From: Leguminivora glycinivorella
Lineage: Eukaryota > Arthropoda > Insecta > Lepidoptera > Tortricidae
Assembly (NCBI RefSeq): GCF_023078275.1
Contig: NC_062975.1
Span: forward strand, 23,528,641-23,592,640
Direction of reading: 5' to 3'
Length of the DNA: 64,000 nucleotides
The translations under genes and the position numbers were made by a program. Numbering within the stretch: position 1 is the first letter of the stretch; each line of letters begins with the position of its first letter. Of this stretch, positions 10,716 through 21,592 are shown piece after piece. The notes beneath the pieces were generated by a model, which saw only the letters and a program-made list of their open reading frames with translations, was not told the origin of the DNA and did not search any database.

Positions 10716-12175
10716 TTGTCAGCCGTGTTACGGACGTGTTTGTATCGAATTCCACCAGCGATGAAGATGTTGTTTAATAACTTTTTATCACTCTTGCGCA
10801 GTAAGTGTGCAATCGCACGAAGGCGTATCAGGAGTAAAAGAAAAACTTTTTCCCAAAACAGTGTTTAAATTTGTATTTTGGACTACCATAAATACTTTTT
10901 TATCTTTTTATTGCAAGTGTGATGAAAAACACTGCGTGTAACTGGGGGCGTAAGAATATTGCAAACATGATTGCTTTAAATCGCCCCAGAAACCTATGTA
11001 ATTACCGTTACACATTACTTTTTCTTACTTATTACCTCATCTACGCCTACATTTTAGTGACTTTGGCGTAAATACTACAAAACTTTAAATAAACTATTAC
11101 TTCAGGTTATTGAGCGTACAAAAACTATTTACCTATACTAAATGTAACAGTGTAGATAGTGAAATTTCGAACATAAATTATGGCGGACTTCGGATTGCTG
11201 AGACAGTGAACTAGTATGTAGTAAGTACCTATGCATATTATGCTATTACCCAAAAACGCATTAACCGATTTGTAAAATTCTTTTTGTGATTTCAAGGGAA
11301 TGCTATTGCGTTACTTCTTGTTAAATTTTACTGAAATCGGTTAAAGTGTTTTGTGAAAAATCTCCTAAAACCGGTTGAAGAGGATTTTTTTCAAAATTTT
11401 TTTTTTGAGAATAACTCTTCAAAACCATAAATAAAGTATTATTAATGGTTAGTAATGTTAAAAAACTTTTTATTACAAATGCACCAGTTAAATTAACAAT
11501 GATAAGTGAAGTTTTGTAACATAAAATTAGAGCAGCTATATTTCCTGCAACTAAAACCGCCTATGTCATTGAGAATATTTAATATATTTTGAAATAAGTT
11601 CAAAACTTTTGTATATTTTTTCTTTTTTTGCAAATCATAAGTAAAGTGTATTAAAAGCAAAGCTTAATCAAAGGGAAACACTGCTTTATATGTATTAATA
11701 AGAGAAATATACAAATTTTTATTTCTACAGGAAAAACCAACTAAGTTTGCTACTATTTTTTTTAAATCGTAGTTTTATCGGCAATCAAATCAAGCCTGGA
11801 TATTGTTTACGATTAAGTATTAAACAACACAATACGGGCTGTAGAATGCTGTATACAAATAGTAATTTTTTTCATGTTTTCATATGAAATCGTACCTTCA
11901 AACATTAAAATCGCATTATCTCAAAATCACTTTTTTGCACATAGTCGGTATTTGCAGTAAGGGGACGATGTGTTAAGTACTTATGGCTGCCATAACTTAG
12001 CACTCGAACGTAACGATTGCTCTGTATGAACGTAGCTGTCCTCAAAATATCCTTAAAAGCTAGAATAATATTATCACTATTAGTTTAGTCTTATGTTTTA
12101 CTACCTGTTCTCAACGATATGCAGACTTTTCTGGTCGTGTACGTTTACTGGCCTTTAATCAGTTAGGAAACGTTC

Positions 12176-12903
12176 TTGACATATTATGACAATAAAATCA
12201 TAACCGATTGTCACCAAAGTCAAGGGCGGATATTCATTTTGTATATGGATTCTGTAACGGAAATGGACGCAGATCCGTTGCCGAATATAGGAGACGATTT
12301 CCTAATCGTCGCACTCCGCACCATACTACTTTTGCAAGTATTCATAGACAAATTCGTGAAAAGGGCTTAAAAGCGGGGCATGCAGAAAGAGCAATTAATT
12401 TAGACTTGCGTACAGAAAACCGGATCATGAATTTAATTGTCGAAGATCCCACGTTGTCTTCTAGAGCAGTAGCGAGAATTGTGAATGTGAACTACAGAGT
12501 TGTCTTACTTGTATGGAAAAGGTATGGCCTTCGTCCATATCACTACAGAAAAGTTCAAGGACTAATACCTGGTGATGGGCTAGCCAGGGTGGCTTACTGT
12601 CAAATAATACACCAAAAGCTTTTGGAAGATCCGGATTTTACAAGAAAAATACTATGGACAGATGAAGCCCTCTTTACCAGGGAAGGAATATTCAATTCGC
12701 ATAATATGCATATGTGGCTTGAAGAAAATCCAAAGGCAAAGTGGGTACATTCTTACCAGCACAAATTTTCCATTAATTTGTGGGCTGGGATCATTGATAA
12801 TGTTCTGATCGGCCCAATTGAGATTCCACCACGCTTGAATTCCGCAAATTATTTAAATTTTTTGAGGCATGAATGTTTTGCTAGAAGACATCGATTGAAA
12901 TGA
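12176..12903 (+). pseudogene. DUF4817-type DDE transposase, truncated
   Basis: The product resembles insect transposases with an N-terminal DUF4817 helix-turn-helix and a DDE_3 catalytic domain (Tc1/mariner-like). The helix-turn-helix segment reads ADIHFVYGFCNGNGRRSVAE. The first catalytic Asp lies in ILWTDEALFTREGIF, and LWAGIIDNVLIGP follows at the family position. The reading frame has no Met start. The likely start codon at 12176 lies in another frame, so an N-terminal frameshift is probable. At 12903 the frame runs into the tail of the LINE inserted in the opposite orientation. The second Asp, the third acidic residue and the C-terminus are gone, so it cannot be an active enzyme. Confidence 0.8.
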
Positions 12904-12931
12904 AATGAAATGAAATGAAATGAAATGAAAT
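12897..12931. repeat. (TGAAA)n microsatellite, LINE 3' tail
   Basis: About six tandem 'tgaaa' units lie at the junction between the transposase and the minus-strand LINE. They are the LINE's 3' tail read in reverse. Confidence 0.85.
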
Positions 12932-14790
12932 ATTTATTTTTCAAGTAGGCATATTACAATGCGCATATGAACGTCAAATAAAGCTACGCCGGCTCTAACC
13001 CTACGCCTCAGCCTCGAGAAGATTTCAGTCCCCCCTCAGTTGGGAGGGGGGTATCCACTATGGGACCGGCAAGAAACTCGGCGGGCAACTTCTTTTCAAA
13101 ACATTACATCTTATAATTAACATGCATTAAATAACAACATACAATTTAACATGCAAAAGTATTCATCAAAGAATATGAACAGACTAGGTACTCTATGGAA
13201 ATCAATTTCAATAAATTATATTATTGCTTAATAATACGTCGTTCTTCTTCAGAGAAAACATATCAAATTGTCATAGAAGAAAAAGATAATATGAATCTCA
13301 ATATCATTAAATATGTAATTTACCTACACAACATAAAATATAAAATATTTGATGTGCTTTCTTATCTGAACTGTGTCCTCTATACATAATACAATTATTT
13401 TAATTGCTATTCGTTTTTTGTAGTTTCTGGTTCGGGCCATGCATGTTTGTCTGTCAAATAGTCCTCAACTCTGTAATAAGCCTTTAACATCAATGATTTT
13501 TTTAAGTAGTTCTTAAGAGCTGGGAGGGGTAATCTCAAAGCAGTGTCAGGTAACTTATTATAAAAATGAATGCATTGCCCAACAAATGACTTCTGTACTT
13601 TACGGACACGAAACTTCTTTATGGCAAGCTTATTTTTGTTTCTAGTGTTATAATTATGGATATCAGAATTCTTAGTGAAACAGTCTAAATTCTTAACAAC
13701 ATAAATTATACTATCATAAATGTATTGGGAAGCTACAGTTAAGATATTAATTTCTTTGAAGAGTTCTCTTACTGATTCACGTGTTCCTAAGTTGTAAATA
13801 GCACGAATGGCTCTCTTTTGTAATACAAAGATAGTCTGTATGTCAGCTGCTTTGCCCCAAACCAGAATACCGTATGACATTACACTGTGAAAATAACTAT
13901 GATACACTAGGCGAGCTGTCTCAACATTAGTCAGTTGCCTGATTCTCCTAACGGCGTATGCGGCTGAACTTAATTTGCTTGCTAGTTTCTTTATATGAGG
14001 ACTCCATTGTAGATTTTTGTCCAATGTTAAACCAAGAAACAGTGTTGTATCTACCATCTCTAAGCATTCATCATTCAAAAGTATTTTTGTATCGATTGGT
14101 TTAACATTCGGCAGAGAAAATCGAATACATTTGGTTTTCTTAGAATTAAGAAGTAAATTGTTGACAGTAAACCACTGCAGTACATCAGCTAACGTGCTAT
14201 TAATTACATTGTAATCCGTAGATTTTCGGTCAACATTAAAAAGCAGTGATGTATCATCAGCAAAAAGTACTATTTCACAAAAGTTTTTCACTATACATGG
14301 CAAATCATTTATATAAACCAAAAACAGGAATGGACCTAAAATTGAGCCTTGTGGCACTCCTAATTGGACTACAGTCCCGCTAGAGCGAGTTTTGTTAACA
14401 ACTACTGTTTGTGTTCTATTGCTAAGGTAAGAAGACATAAAGTTTAGGGCATTTATAGACAAACCATAGTGTTCTAATTTCAAAATGAGCGTTCCATGAT
14501 CCACACAATCAAAGGCTTTTGAAAGATCACAAAATATGCCAATTGCATCACAAGAATTTTCCCAAAAATTATATATATGTTTAATGAGTACCGAAGCAGC
14601 ATCGGTCGTGGAACGGCCCCTTGTGAAACCGAACTGTTTGCTTGTAAGTAATCTATGTCTGTTGAAGTGTCCCAGTAGATCATTTAACATTAGCTTCTCA
14701 AAGACTTTACTTAGTACAGGAAGTATTGATATGGGACGGAAATTGGTTATATCACTCGAATCACCCGCACGCATTTCGAAAATTTATTAT
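12932..14790 (-). mobile_element. 5'-truncated jockey/CR1-group LINE
   Basis: A non-LTR retrotransposon on the minus strand: RT frame at 13407-14774, a 3' UTR of about 470 bp (including 'ccggcaagaaactcggcggg' read on the plus strand) and the repeat tail at 12897-12931. The endonuclease half is missing, as expected for incomplete reverse transcription. It landed in the DDE transposase frame. Confidence 0.85.
13407..14774 (-). CDS. LINE reverse transcriptase, C-terminal 455 residues, frame intact
   Basis: The RT motifs occur in order. NFRPISILPVLSKVFEKL is the fingers region; FCDLSKAFDCVDH is motif A with the catalytic Asp; LGVPQGSILGPFLFLVYIND is motif B; and LFADDTSLLF is motif C with the two catalytic Asps. 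YGILVWG and a basic C-terminal domain follow. The frame is open for 455 codons, suggesting a fairly young insertion, but the upstream endonuclease and the first RT motif are absent. Motif wording fits the jockey/CR1/L2 group; I cannot choose the clade. The apparent ATG at the start is internal to the ancestral protein. No promoter is visible, so it is unlikely to be expressed on its own. Confidence 0.88.
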   Translation of the reverse strand: MRAGDSSDITNFRPISILPVLSKVFEKLMLNDLLGHFNRHRLLTSKQFGFTRGRSTTDAASVLIKHIYNFWENSCDAIGIFCDLSKAFDCVDHGTLILKLEHYGLSINALNFMSSYLSNRTQTVVVNKTRSSGTVVQLGVPQGSILGPFLFLVYINDLPCIVKNFCEIVLFADDTSLLFNVDRKSTDYNVINSTLADVLQWFTVNNLLLNSKKTKCIRFSLPNVKPIDTKILLNDECLEMVDTTLFLGLTLDKNLQWSPHIKKLASKLSSAAYAVRRIRQLTNVETARLVYHSYFHSVMSYGILVWGKAADIQTIFVLQKRAIRAIYNLGTRESVRELFKEINILTVASQYIYDSIIYVVKNLDCFTKNSDIHNYNTRNKNKLAIKKFRVRKVQKSFVGQCIHFYNKLPDTALRLPLPALKNYLKKSLMLKAYYRVEDYLTDKHAWPEPETTKNE

Positions 14791-14969
14791 AATAAAAAGT
14801 ATGTGGTATTTAACCGTATTTTTTTCCTAACTCATAGTAGTCTAGTTATCTTGCGTTACGACTAATGTGTCGATTTTGAACTCAAATTTTGATAGTCGTA
14901 CCAAGCTATAAGCTGGTAGTGATTTTGACAGCCCCGCCGGTGCAAATGATATTTCAAATAGGTATTCTA

Positions 14970-15200
14970 TGGTATTGGTTGGTAGTGGAAGACCTAGGCG
15001 AACTTTTCTTGATCAAATCGGGGAAATATTGCAAAGAGGCCAGGTCAGAAGTACTCGAAACCGACGAGCGTGTATGAGAAATGTTATGAAAGTGTGTGAA
15101 GCGAAAGTGGTTTGTCAGGATCGTAGTAAATGGAAATCCGTGATCTCTGCCTACCCCTCTGGGAAACAGGCGTGATTGTATGTATGTATGTATGTATTTT
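14970..15200 (+). pseudogene. RTE-type LINE 3' end with (TATG)n tail
   Basis: The plus strand reads RRTFLDQIGEILQRGQVRST, then DRSKWKSVISAYPSGKQA and a stop, followed by (tgta)n. The 'DRS-W---ISAYP-GK-A' ending followed by a tetranucleotide tail is characteristic of lepidopteran RTE elements. Only the last 65 or so residues remain. Confidence 0.75.
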
Positions 15201-15224
15201 ATGAAACTATTACGTTTACACATG

Positions 15225-16140
15225 CGGGTCTGGTAAAATCTTTGCCAACTTATCTTGGACTGACTCTAATTGACAAAAAGGACATAGTTTTTAGTTATTT
15301 GTAAATTACAATAATCCCATTAAATAATAATAATAACAAAAAATACCAAATCCAACCTTTGGTAAAAATAATTTAAATTTCTTATTTTGATAAAATAGTA
15401 ATACCAAAATTAAGTCATAGGTAAAAAATATCAACAAAACATTTTAATCCCGCCGTCTATCTATTATAACTGGATGCTAGATGAGGTCCTTTTATTGAAC
15501 TTACATAGTCTCATTTTTTCTTATGTACCATCCCGACCAAACTACGTAGGTTCTTGTCTGCTGTCAGGAACATTCTACATACTCCAAACGTATTTTTAAT
15601 TTCGTCGTATTGTCTAAGTCTATGGATCACACTTATGGCGGCGAAAGTCGACGTTTGTTGTCTTAAACGCTTGAACTCGTAAAAAATCAAGTGTCATACT
15701 GAAGTTCACTCGTCTCTTATCTCGTATCTTGTCGGAGCCGTTCGTGAAGTGTATAGTTTTCTTTATCACTCCTTAGACTTAGGATTTGTTCACAAGGAAG
15801 ACCATCGTTAATTGATTTTTTTTGTTCCTAAAATTAACTAAGTTAAAATGTCGGTATTGGACCAATGTTGATATAACAATATTTACTTGTAATGTCACCA
15901 GGAAGCTGTTGTAAAAGTCTGTCGGTATACTCGTTCCCACCGTGTATAATACTTGTTTACACTGTCAACATGTCTGGGCTGGATAAATAGGACGTTTATC
16001 GATAATATGTATTTCGATTCCGATGGTATATAAGTTAGGTATTACCAAAGTAATTAGGAAATAAGTAGTAAATCTCTAAGGGCCAGTTTCATCAACCACA
16101 AAATGTGGTCTGTCAAATGACAGACACATCACAATGTTAA
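15225..16140. other. No gene recognised
   Basis: AT-rich sequence without a supported frame; nothing seen except low-complexity A/T runs. Confidence 0.35.
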
Positions 16141-16142
16141 AG

Positions 16143-16412
16143 TAAGAGCGAATTGACTAGCATGGTATAGACATGTAATGCGGAGGGATGAAAGGCATGA
16201 CGAGAAAGATATTACGAATGAATGTGGAAGGTGGTGGAAGTAACGGGAGGGGAAAACCGAAGAAGAGGTGGATGGACTGTGTGAGACATGATATGGAACT
16301 TAAACAAGTTAATGATGAGATGACGAGTGATAGAGATGTATGGAAGAGAAAGACATGCTGCGCCGACCCCAAGTGACTGGGATAAGGGCAAGAGAATGAT
16401 GATGATTTGACA
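16143..16412 (+). pseudogene. RTE-type LINE C-terminus (second family)
   Basis: Reads as a C-terminal RTE segment: MKGMTRKILRMNVEGGGSN, GRGKPKKRWMDCVRHDMELK, then DRDVWKRKTCCADPK and a stop. The 'GRG-PKKRW-DCV--DM' signature is common to RTE elements in moths. The upstream RT is missing, and 'gatgatgat' ends the piece. Confidence 0.75.
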
Positions 16413-16512
16413 GACACATCATCGTCACAGCAGACGTCTTGGAACTCTCCATACAATATAATTTCACGAAAGCTTTAACGGTGACAGACGGTTTGGTGCA
16501 ACCGAACCTAAG

Positions 16513-16640
16513 TGCGTTTTCACATTATCCGTATCGGATGTCGGACCGATATCCCATACATGACAGGCGCCATCTTGGATTTTTTCCATTGAAATCCTTC
16601 CGACATCCGATATCGGATCGGATAATATGAAAACGGAGGC
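16513..16640. mobile_element. Hairpin MITE (cgttttcacattatccg family)
   Basis: The left end cgttttcacattatccg mirrors cggataatatgaaaacg on the right. Further inside, 'tcggatgtcgg' pairs with 'ccgacatccga'. It has about 125 bp and no coding capacity. Confidence 0.75.
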
Positions 16641-16712
16641 AAAGTATTGTCAGTGTCAAATGTCAATTTCACTACTATGAAATAGGCTGCTGATGGCACT
16701 GATCATATTTAT

Positions 16713-16887
16713 GCCACACCTCGGACAATGGCGATCAAATATTGAAAGAACCTCGTGTAGGCGAACGCATGCATATATTAGTGAAATAAGACAGGTCGAC
16801 TGGTCGCGTTCTTGACAGGCGGTAACTGTAAGGTAACCGAGAGCGGGTGGACGGCACTTTCAACGGGAAGCAGGGAGTGGCCATATA
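16713..16887 (+). mobile_element. Family D element, internally deleted and 3'-truncated
   Basis: Matches 'cacctcggacaatggcgatc' at the start and 'gcggtaactgtaaggtaacc' inside, but it has lost part of the centre and the 'ttattatactgtg' end. Confidence 0.65.
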
Positions 16888-16927
16888 CTGACCTAACCAC
16901 AAAATGAAAATTTTGAAAAATCCTACG

Positions 16928-17135
16928 ACCGCGACATAGTAGACCGATGTTCATGAAACATGGCTAAGAACACTCCCGACTAACTCAGCTTTCAGACAAA
17001 AAAACTAAATCTAAATCGGGTCATCCGTTCGGGAGCTACGATGCCACAGACAGACACACACACATACAGAAAGACAGATAGACAGACAGACACGTTAAAC
17101 TTATAACACCCGTGTTTGCGTCGGGGGTTAAAAAT
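16928..17135 (+). repeat. Family C repeat
   Basis: Contains 'cgcgacatagtagaccgatg', 'cgggagctacgatgccacag', a (cagacaga)n stretch and the end 'gcgtcgggggttaaaa'. Confidence 0.75.
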
Positions 17136-17510
17136 GATTTAATTTGTAACCTAAGTGCCACAGTTACACTACTCGTTTTACTATGGCAGTCTCATAAATC
17201 ATGAAAGCCCAGCAAATATATCGATACAAGTTGTCCAATAAATACTGATCTGTTACTCGGAGTCCAGGCACTAAGATATTAGATACGTTGGCACATTATT
17301 GGCACAAATACCCATTGGTATTTACTTATTAGTTTGGGCGTGTTACTTAACAGTAACAGAAACTATTAATAAGATGTTGGAACAGTAACATAACCCTTTT
17401 TATACTTATCCATAGTTGTTGATATGGCAACATAGACTAATAAATCATGAAAGCCTTTAAAACCTAAAGAAATTAATTATAAAATTTATAAATTGTTAAT
17501 CATTATACAG
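17136..17510. other. No gene recognised
   Basis: AT-rich sequence, no supported feature. Confidence 0.35.
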
Positions 17511-18275
17511 GGTGGCCCATTCAAATCGGTCAGTATGGGAAAGTCTGAAACTATAGGACATACGAAGATTTGTTCTTAGGAACCATGTCACCGATTTTGA
17601 TAAAAAGAAAAACTGCATTCATACAATTAAAAAAAAAAGTGTACCCAGCTGGGGAATCGAACCCGGTTGTTTTGAAAAAATAAACTTACACTATTTCTAT
17701 TCAGATATCGTTTGTGTAGGTCTTAAGCAGTAAATATCTCTAAGAAACATAATGTCTAAAATGAATAAAATGCATTTTTTCACATACTTTAATTTATCAT
17801 AGTAGGTGTTCAAAGTGACCACCGTCTTTTTCAATACAATATTCAACACGTCTAGGTAACGATCTTACTATTGCATTTTGTATCTTCATGTGGTGAATCT
17901 GCGTTAAAGTTGACTCTATGGCTACTTTTAGGTCTTCAACGGTGTTATAGCTATTTTTGTACACTGTTGTAAAGATGAAGTGAACTTGCTGAATATTGTA
18001 ACGGTGGTCACTTTGAACACCTACTATGATAAATTAAAGTATGTGAAAAAAATGCATTTTATTCATTTTAGACATTATGTTTCTTAGAGATATTTACTGC
18101 TTAAGACCTACACAAACGATATCTGAATAGAAATAGTGTAAGTTTATTTTTTCAAAACAACCGGGTTCGATTCCCCAGCTGGGTACACTTTTTTTTTTAA
18201 TTGTATGAATGCAGTTTTTCTTTTTATCAAAATCGGTGACATGGTTCCTAAGAAAAAATCTTTGTATGTCTTACA
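17511..18275. mobile_element. Inverted-repeat element with a transposase C-terminus between its arms
   Basis: Two arms of about 280 bp (near 17540-17822 and 18001-18270) mirror each other; for example 'cgaacccggttgttttgaaa' on the left matches 'tttcaaaacaaccgggttcg' on the right. The left end begins 'tacagggtggcccattcaaa', like ends of insect mariner-type elements. The arms overlap the 3' end of a transposase frame (17806-17985), so the structure looks like two 3' ends joined tail-to-tail around a remnant. Confidence 0.7.
17806..17985 (-). pseudogene. DDE transposase C-terminal fragment
   Basis: The minus strand reads YNTVEDLKVAIESTLTQIHH, RSLPRRVEYCIEKDGGHFEH and LL, then a stop. The 'R--YCIE--GGHFEHLL' ending is the usual C-terminus of DUF4817-type transposases such as the one truncated at 12903. 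About 60 residues survive. The right arm of the inverted repeat holds a shorter copy of the same ending (EYCNGGHFEHLL) on the plus strand. Confidence 0.75.
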
Positions 18276-18372
18276 GTATAACCACTATTTTTACTATTAT
18301 ATACTTATAATATATTCTGTGATATGACTCCGTATTAGACAAATGAAATCTAAGGAAAAATATGGGTACCTG

Positions 18373-18470
18373 CCCTTTTAGCACAACTTGCCTTGTCGCG
18401 CGCGAGTCCATACATCAAGCGCGACTTCAAGTATGGACTCGCGCGCGACAAGGCAAGTTGTGCTAGAGGG
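18373..18470. mobile_element. 98-bp perfect hairpin, copy 1
   Basis: Arms of about 40 nt (18373-18413 and 18431-18470) pair almost perfectly around a 17-nt loop. The arm contains 'cttgtcgcgcgcgagtccat'. A second copy is at 60394-60493. Confidence 0.85.
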
Positions 18471-18509
18471 ACTGGGAGCAATTTAGAAATCTCTAATATT
18501 ATTCCCACC

Positions 18510-18872
18510 TTATTCATAAAGGTACACTAAAGTTATCAAGCCGATAAAGTTCATTTGTCCTTTTCCGACGTATTGGTGTGATAGAAAGGGATAAAAGTAC
18601 ATTACGATACAAGTGCGTAAAAAAGGAAGTTCGAAACGAGTGGCGATAAATTAAAACACGACCGAAGGAAGTTTTTTAAATCGACACGAGTTACGAATTT
18701 CCTTTTCGCACGTGTATCGTACGACGTTTTTCAGTACAGATGATCCTCCGAAGTTTTGACCTGGCATATAATGAACCACTTCTCGCACTAGTGCGTAAAA
18801 AAAACAACATCTGTACTGAAAACGAACTTTATCGGCTTGATAACTTTATTGTACATAGGTATATGAATAAGG
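18510..18872. mobile_element. MITE with ~43-bp terminal inverted repeats
   Basis: 'taaagttatcaagccgataa' on the left mirrors 'ttatcggcttgataacttta' on the right, and both ends carry 'ttattcata'/'tatgaataa'. Inside, 'cagtacagatgatcctccga' and a 'gcactagtgcg' palindrome recall repeats common in moths. Confidence 0.75.
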
Positions 18873-18891
18873 GAGTTAATATTTGAACATT

Positions 18892-19040
18892 TGATTTGAA
18901 CACAAATCAAGCTAAGAATATGGATGGGCCAAATTGTCAAAACCGAGGTTTAAAAGTTTTAATCCTGTGTCGAGAGATGGCAGTGTATGAACTGAGACAA
19001 CACATTTTACTTTTACAGTAACTCTCTATTTACTCGATCC
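18892..19040 (+). repeat. Family F repeat (cgagagatggcagt), copy 1
   Basis: Contains 'gtgtcgagagatggcagtgt' between 'aagaatatggatgggcc' and 'cagtaactctctatt'. Similar copies lie at 21593 (minus) and 26138 (plus). Confidence 0.6.
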
Positions 19041-19445
19041 TAGTCTTTGGGTTATATTATAGACGACATAAGGTAATATTTGTATTCTATGGGCATTTTA
19101 ATATAAAACGGGTAACCCATTTTCACTGTTTATTTATTTTTTGACACGACCCTCTAAGGGTTACCTATTTCACAGACAACGGTGCAGAATTGATTTCAAA
19201 CCATCTACAATCTTGAAACGTGCTTTGAATCAGATATGTATTCCAACCCGATAATATGTATACTGTTTTTGCCCTATTACTTTGATGTTAGGTACAAATT
19301 TGTATATTTATTATTGACGTTTTCGTAACGCAGTAGATACTATGGACCCTTGTCAATATAGGAAGTTGAACAATTCTGAAAGCTTGTGTGTCAGTAACAT
19401 GAAAGAGGATCTAGTATTATAGAGAGTGACTGTAAGTATAACTCG
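19041..19445. other. No gene recognised
   Basis: AT-rich sequence upstream of a LINE; no feature. Confidence 0.35.
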
Positions 19446-21222
19446 GTAGTCTAAAAGCCAAAGGAGGTTTTGAGGCGCAAGTTACCTATGATGGAAGGGA
19501 ATACCAGGGGAGGGAGGCGGCACAAGCTTTTGCAGATTTTTTCTCGTCTGTATTCTTGCCTAATGAACCTAGTTTGGACTATCGGAGTGCTATTCATGAG
19601 GATCGCAGTCACGATTCTCAATATATCCATATTGCTCGGTTTACCCCGCTAGATATAGAAATGTCAATTAAACATTTAAAGCCTCAGAGCTCTCCGGGGC
19701 CGGACAACCTCCCGGCTTATGTATTAAAAGGTTGCAAGGAATGGCTCATTGCTCCTCTAGTGCACATATTTAACTTAGCCTATACTTTAGGGGAGTATCC
19801 AAGTCAATGGAAAGTTACGAGAGTGCGACCTATTCCGAAAGTGAGTAATTCAACTCGTGTCGAGGACCATCGACCTATTGCCATCCTGTCTTCGATAGCC
19901 AAGCTGTATGAGTCTACCATAAATAGACTAGTAGCTCCGCAAATTAAGCCTTTTCTCTGTGACTCTCAGCACGGCTTTAGGGCTCGCCGGTCGGTTGAAA
20001 CGAATTTATTAACCCTGACTGACACCATCTCAGATCATTTGGATAAAGGCATACAGGTAGATGTGCTGTATTTTGACTTTAAAAAAGCCTTCGACCGAGT
20101 AGATAACGATGTGTTACTGAGTAAGCTGTGTAAAATTGGATTTTCCCCCAGCTGCTCCGCTTTTTCGCTAGCTATTTGCGTGACAGGCTACAGTACGTAC
20201 AGCATGGATGCTTTGTATCAAAGACCTATCAGACTCTATCTGGCGTCAGTCAGGGATCGATTCTTGGGCCATTGCTTTTTGGAATTATGGTCAACGATTT
20301 ACCATCTGTTCTTAGGTCTGCGAGAAGTTTGCTTTACGCTGACGACCTCAAAATTATTTACGGCGTGCAAAACATCTCTGACTGTTTATCTCTCCAGGAT
20401 GACGTAGACCGAGTTCACTTATGGAGTGTAAAAAATAGGCTGACTTTTAATTCATCAAAATGTGCAGTCCTTACATTTAGCCGAGCTCGTAATCCCCTTG
20501 TCTGTGAATATTTTCTGGATTCTGAGACTATTACTCGTGTCAATTCCATACGAGATTTAGGCGTAATCTTAGACTCCAGCCTCAACTTTCATGATCACAT
20601 TACCTCATTGGTGCGCGACTGTTATAAGAGGTTGGGGTTTATTATTAGGAATTCTAGGGATTTTAATGACCCCGATACATTAAAGATCCTTTACAATTCA
20701 CTAGTGAGAAGCAAAGTCGAGTCGGCCTTCGTCGTTTGGAACCCTTACGAAGCATCTTACGTCTTACTTCTAGAGAGAGTGCAAAAAGTGTTCTCACGAT
20801 CCCTTTATAAAAAAATGTATGGGTACTACCCGTTTTTATATCCCACCAAATTCTTGCTGGGTGTGCTGGGTTTTCTCTCTCTGGAGGTAAGACGTAATCA
20901 TGCACTTCTCACTACTGCCTGTAGCGTCCTGCGTGGGGAGTCGGACTGCCCCGAACTGGTGGAGCAAATGGTGCGTCTGTACGTCCCCTCAAAGACCAGA
21001 ATTGATTTCAGACCTCGGGACCATTGCCTACTGGCAGTCCCGGCTTCACGTACTGTAGCGCGCAGGAATTCCCCTCTGGTGCGTTCCTTGGTCCTCCTGA
21101 ATGCGTTCCTCGCATCAGCCCCTCAGTGCGACTTATTTGCAAGCAGACAGGTTGTTGTGCGTGATGAGTGTCTGAAGTTCTGTGAGAGGATTGATGCAAG
21201 GCCTACTACAGTTAAAATGTAG
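19446..21222 (+). pseudogene. LINE reverse transcriptase with one frameshift
   Basis: A 5'-truncated non-LTR retrotransposon ORF2. The coding part starts upstream of the first Met with SLKAKGGFEAQ and AFADFFSSVFLPNEPS. RT motifs: LKPQSSPGPDNLPAYVLKG (fingers), DVLYFDFKKAFDRVD (motif A), SGVSQGSILGPLLFGIMVND (motif B) and LLYADDLKIIYG (motif C). A one-base frameshift between motif A and motif B, somewhere in 20140-20200, puts motif B onward in a second frame. The C-terminal domain (RSLYKKMYGYYPFLYPTKFL, then a Cys-poor tail) is complete to the stop at 21222. Wording is jockey/CR1-like. With no endonuclease domain and one frameshift it is non-functional. Confidence 0.85.
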
Positions 21223-21366
21223 GTAAGATAAATTGTGTTTAGATATCTTTTGTTGTTATTTACTGTTGCTGTGTTGTATGTTTTATTCTATGTAGTTAGC
21301 AGTGATTTAGTTTCGACTGTTATGCTGTTAACATGTTTTGTAAATAAATAAATAAATAAATAAATA
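21223..21366 (+). repeat. LINE 3' UTR and (TAAA)n tail
   Basis: Short 3' UTR of the preceding LINE ending in six to seven 'aaat' units (about 21341-21366), then directly a family C repeat. Confidence 0.8.
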
Positions 21367-21369
21367 ACC

Positions 21370-21589
21370 GACCGCGACATAGTTGACCGATTTTCATGAA
21401 ACATGGCTAAAAACACTCCCGACTAAGTCAACTTTCAGACAAAAAAAAACTAAATCTAAATCGGTTCATTCGTTCGGGAGCTACGATGCCACAGACAGAC
21501 ACACACATAGACAGACAGACAGACAAACAGACCGACAAACAGACACGTCAAACTTATAAAACCAAGTCTTTTTTGCGTCGGGGGTTAAA
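21370..21589 (+). repeat. Family C repeat
   Basis: Copy with 'cgcgacatagttgaccgatt', 'cgggagctacgatgccacag', a (agacagac)n tract and the end 'gcgtcgggggttaaaa'. Confidence 0.75.
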
Positions 21590-21592
21590 AAT

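Larger units (their letters stand above)
9630..11980. mobile_element. Large non-coding element with ~330-bp terminal inverted repeats
   Basis: The left arm contains 'tactgcaaataccgactatg', 'gcgattttgagataatgcgg' and 'acttagttggtttttcctgt'. The right arm contains the same segments reversed ('catagtcggtatttgcagta', 'acaggaaaaaccaactaagt'), in mirrored order between about 11650 and 11970. No transposase frame was found between the arms. The interior has taken in a LINE 3' tail (about 10105-10172) and a smaller inverted-repeat element (10213-10715). Superfamily unknown. Confidence 0.6.

Noticed and set aside
16188..16376. Host gene with basic protein
   Set aside because: The wording is that of an RTE C-terminus and the stop is followed by a LINE-type tail.
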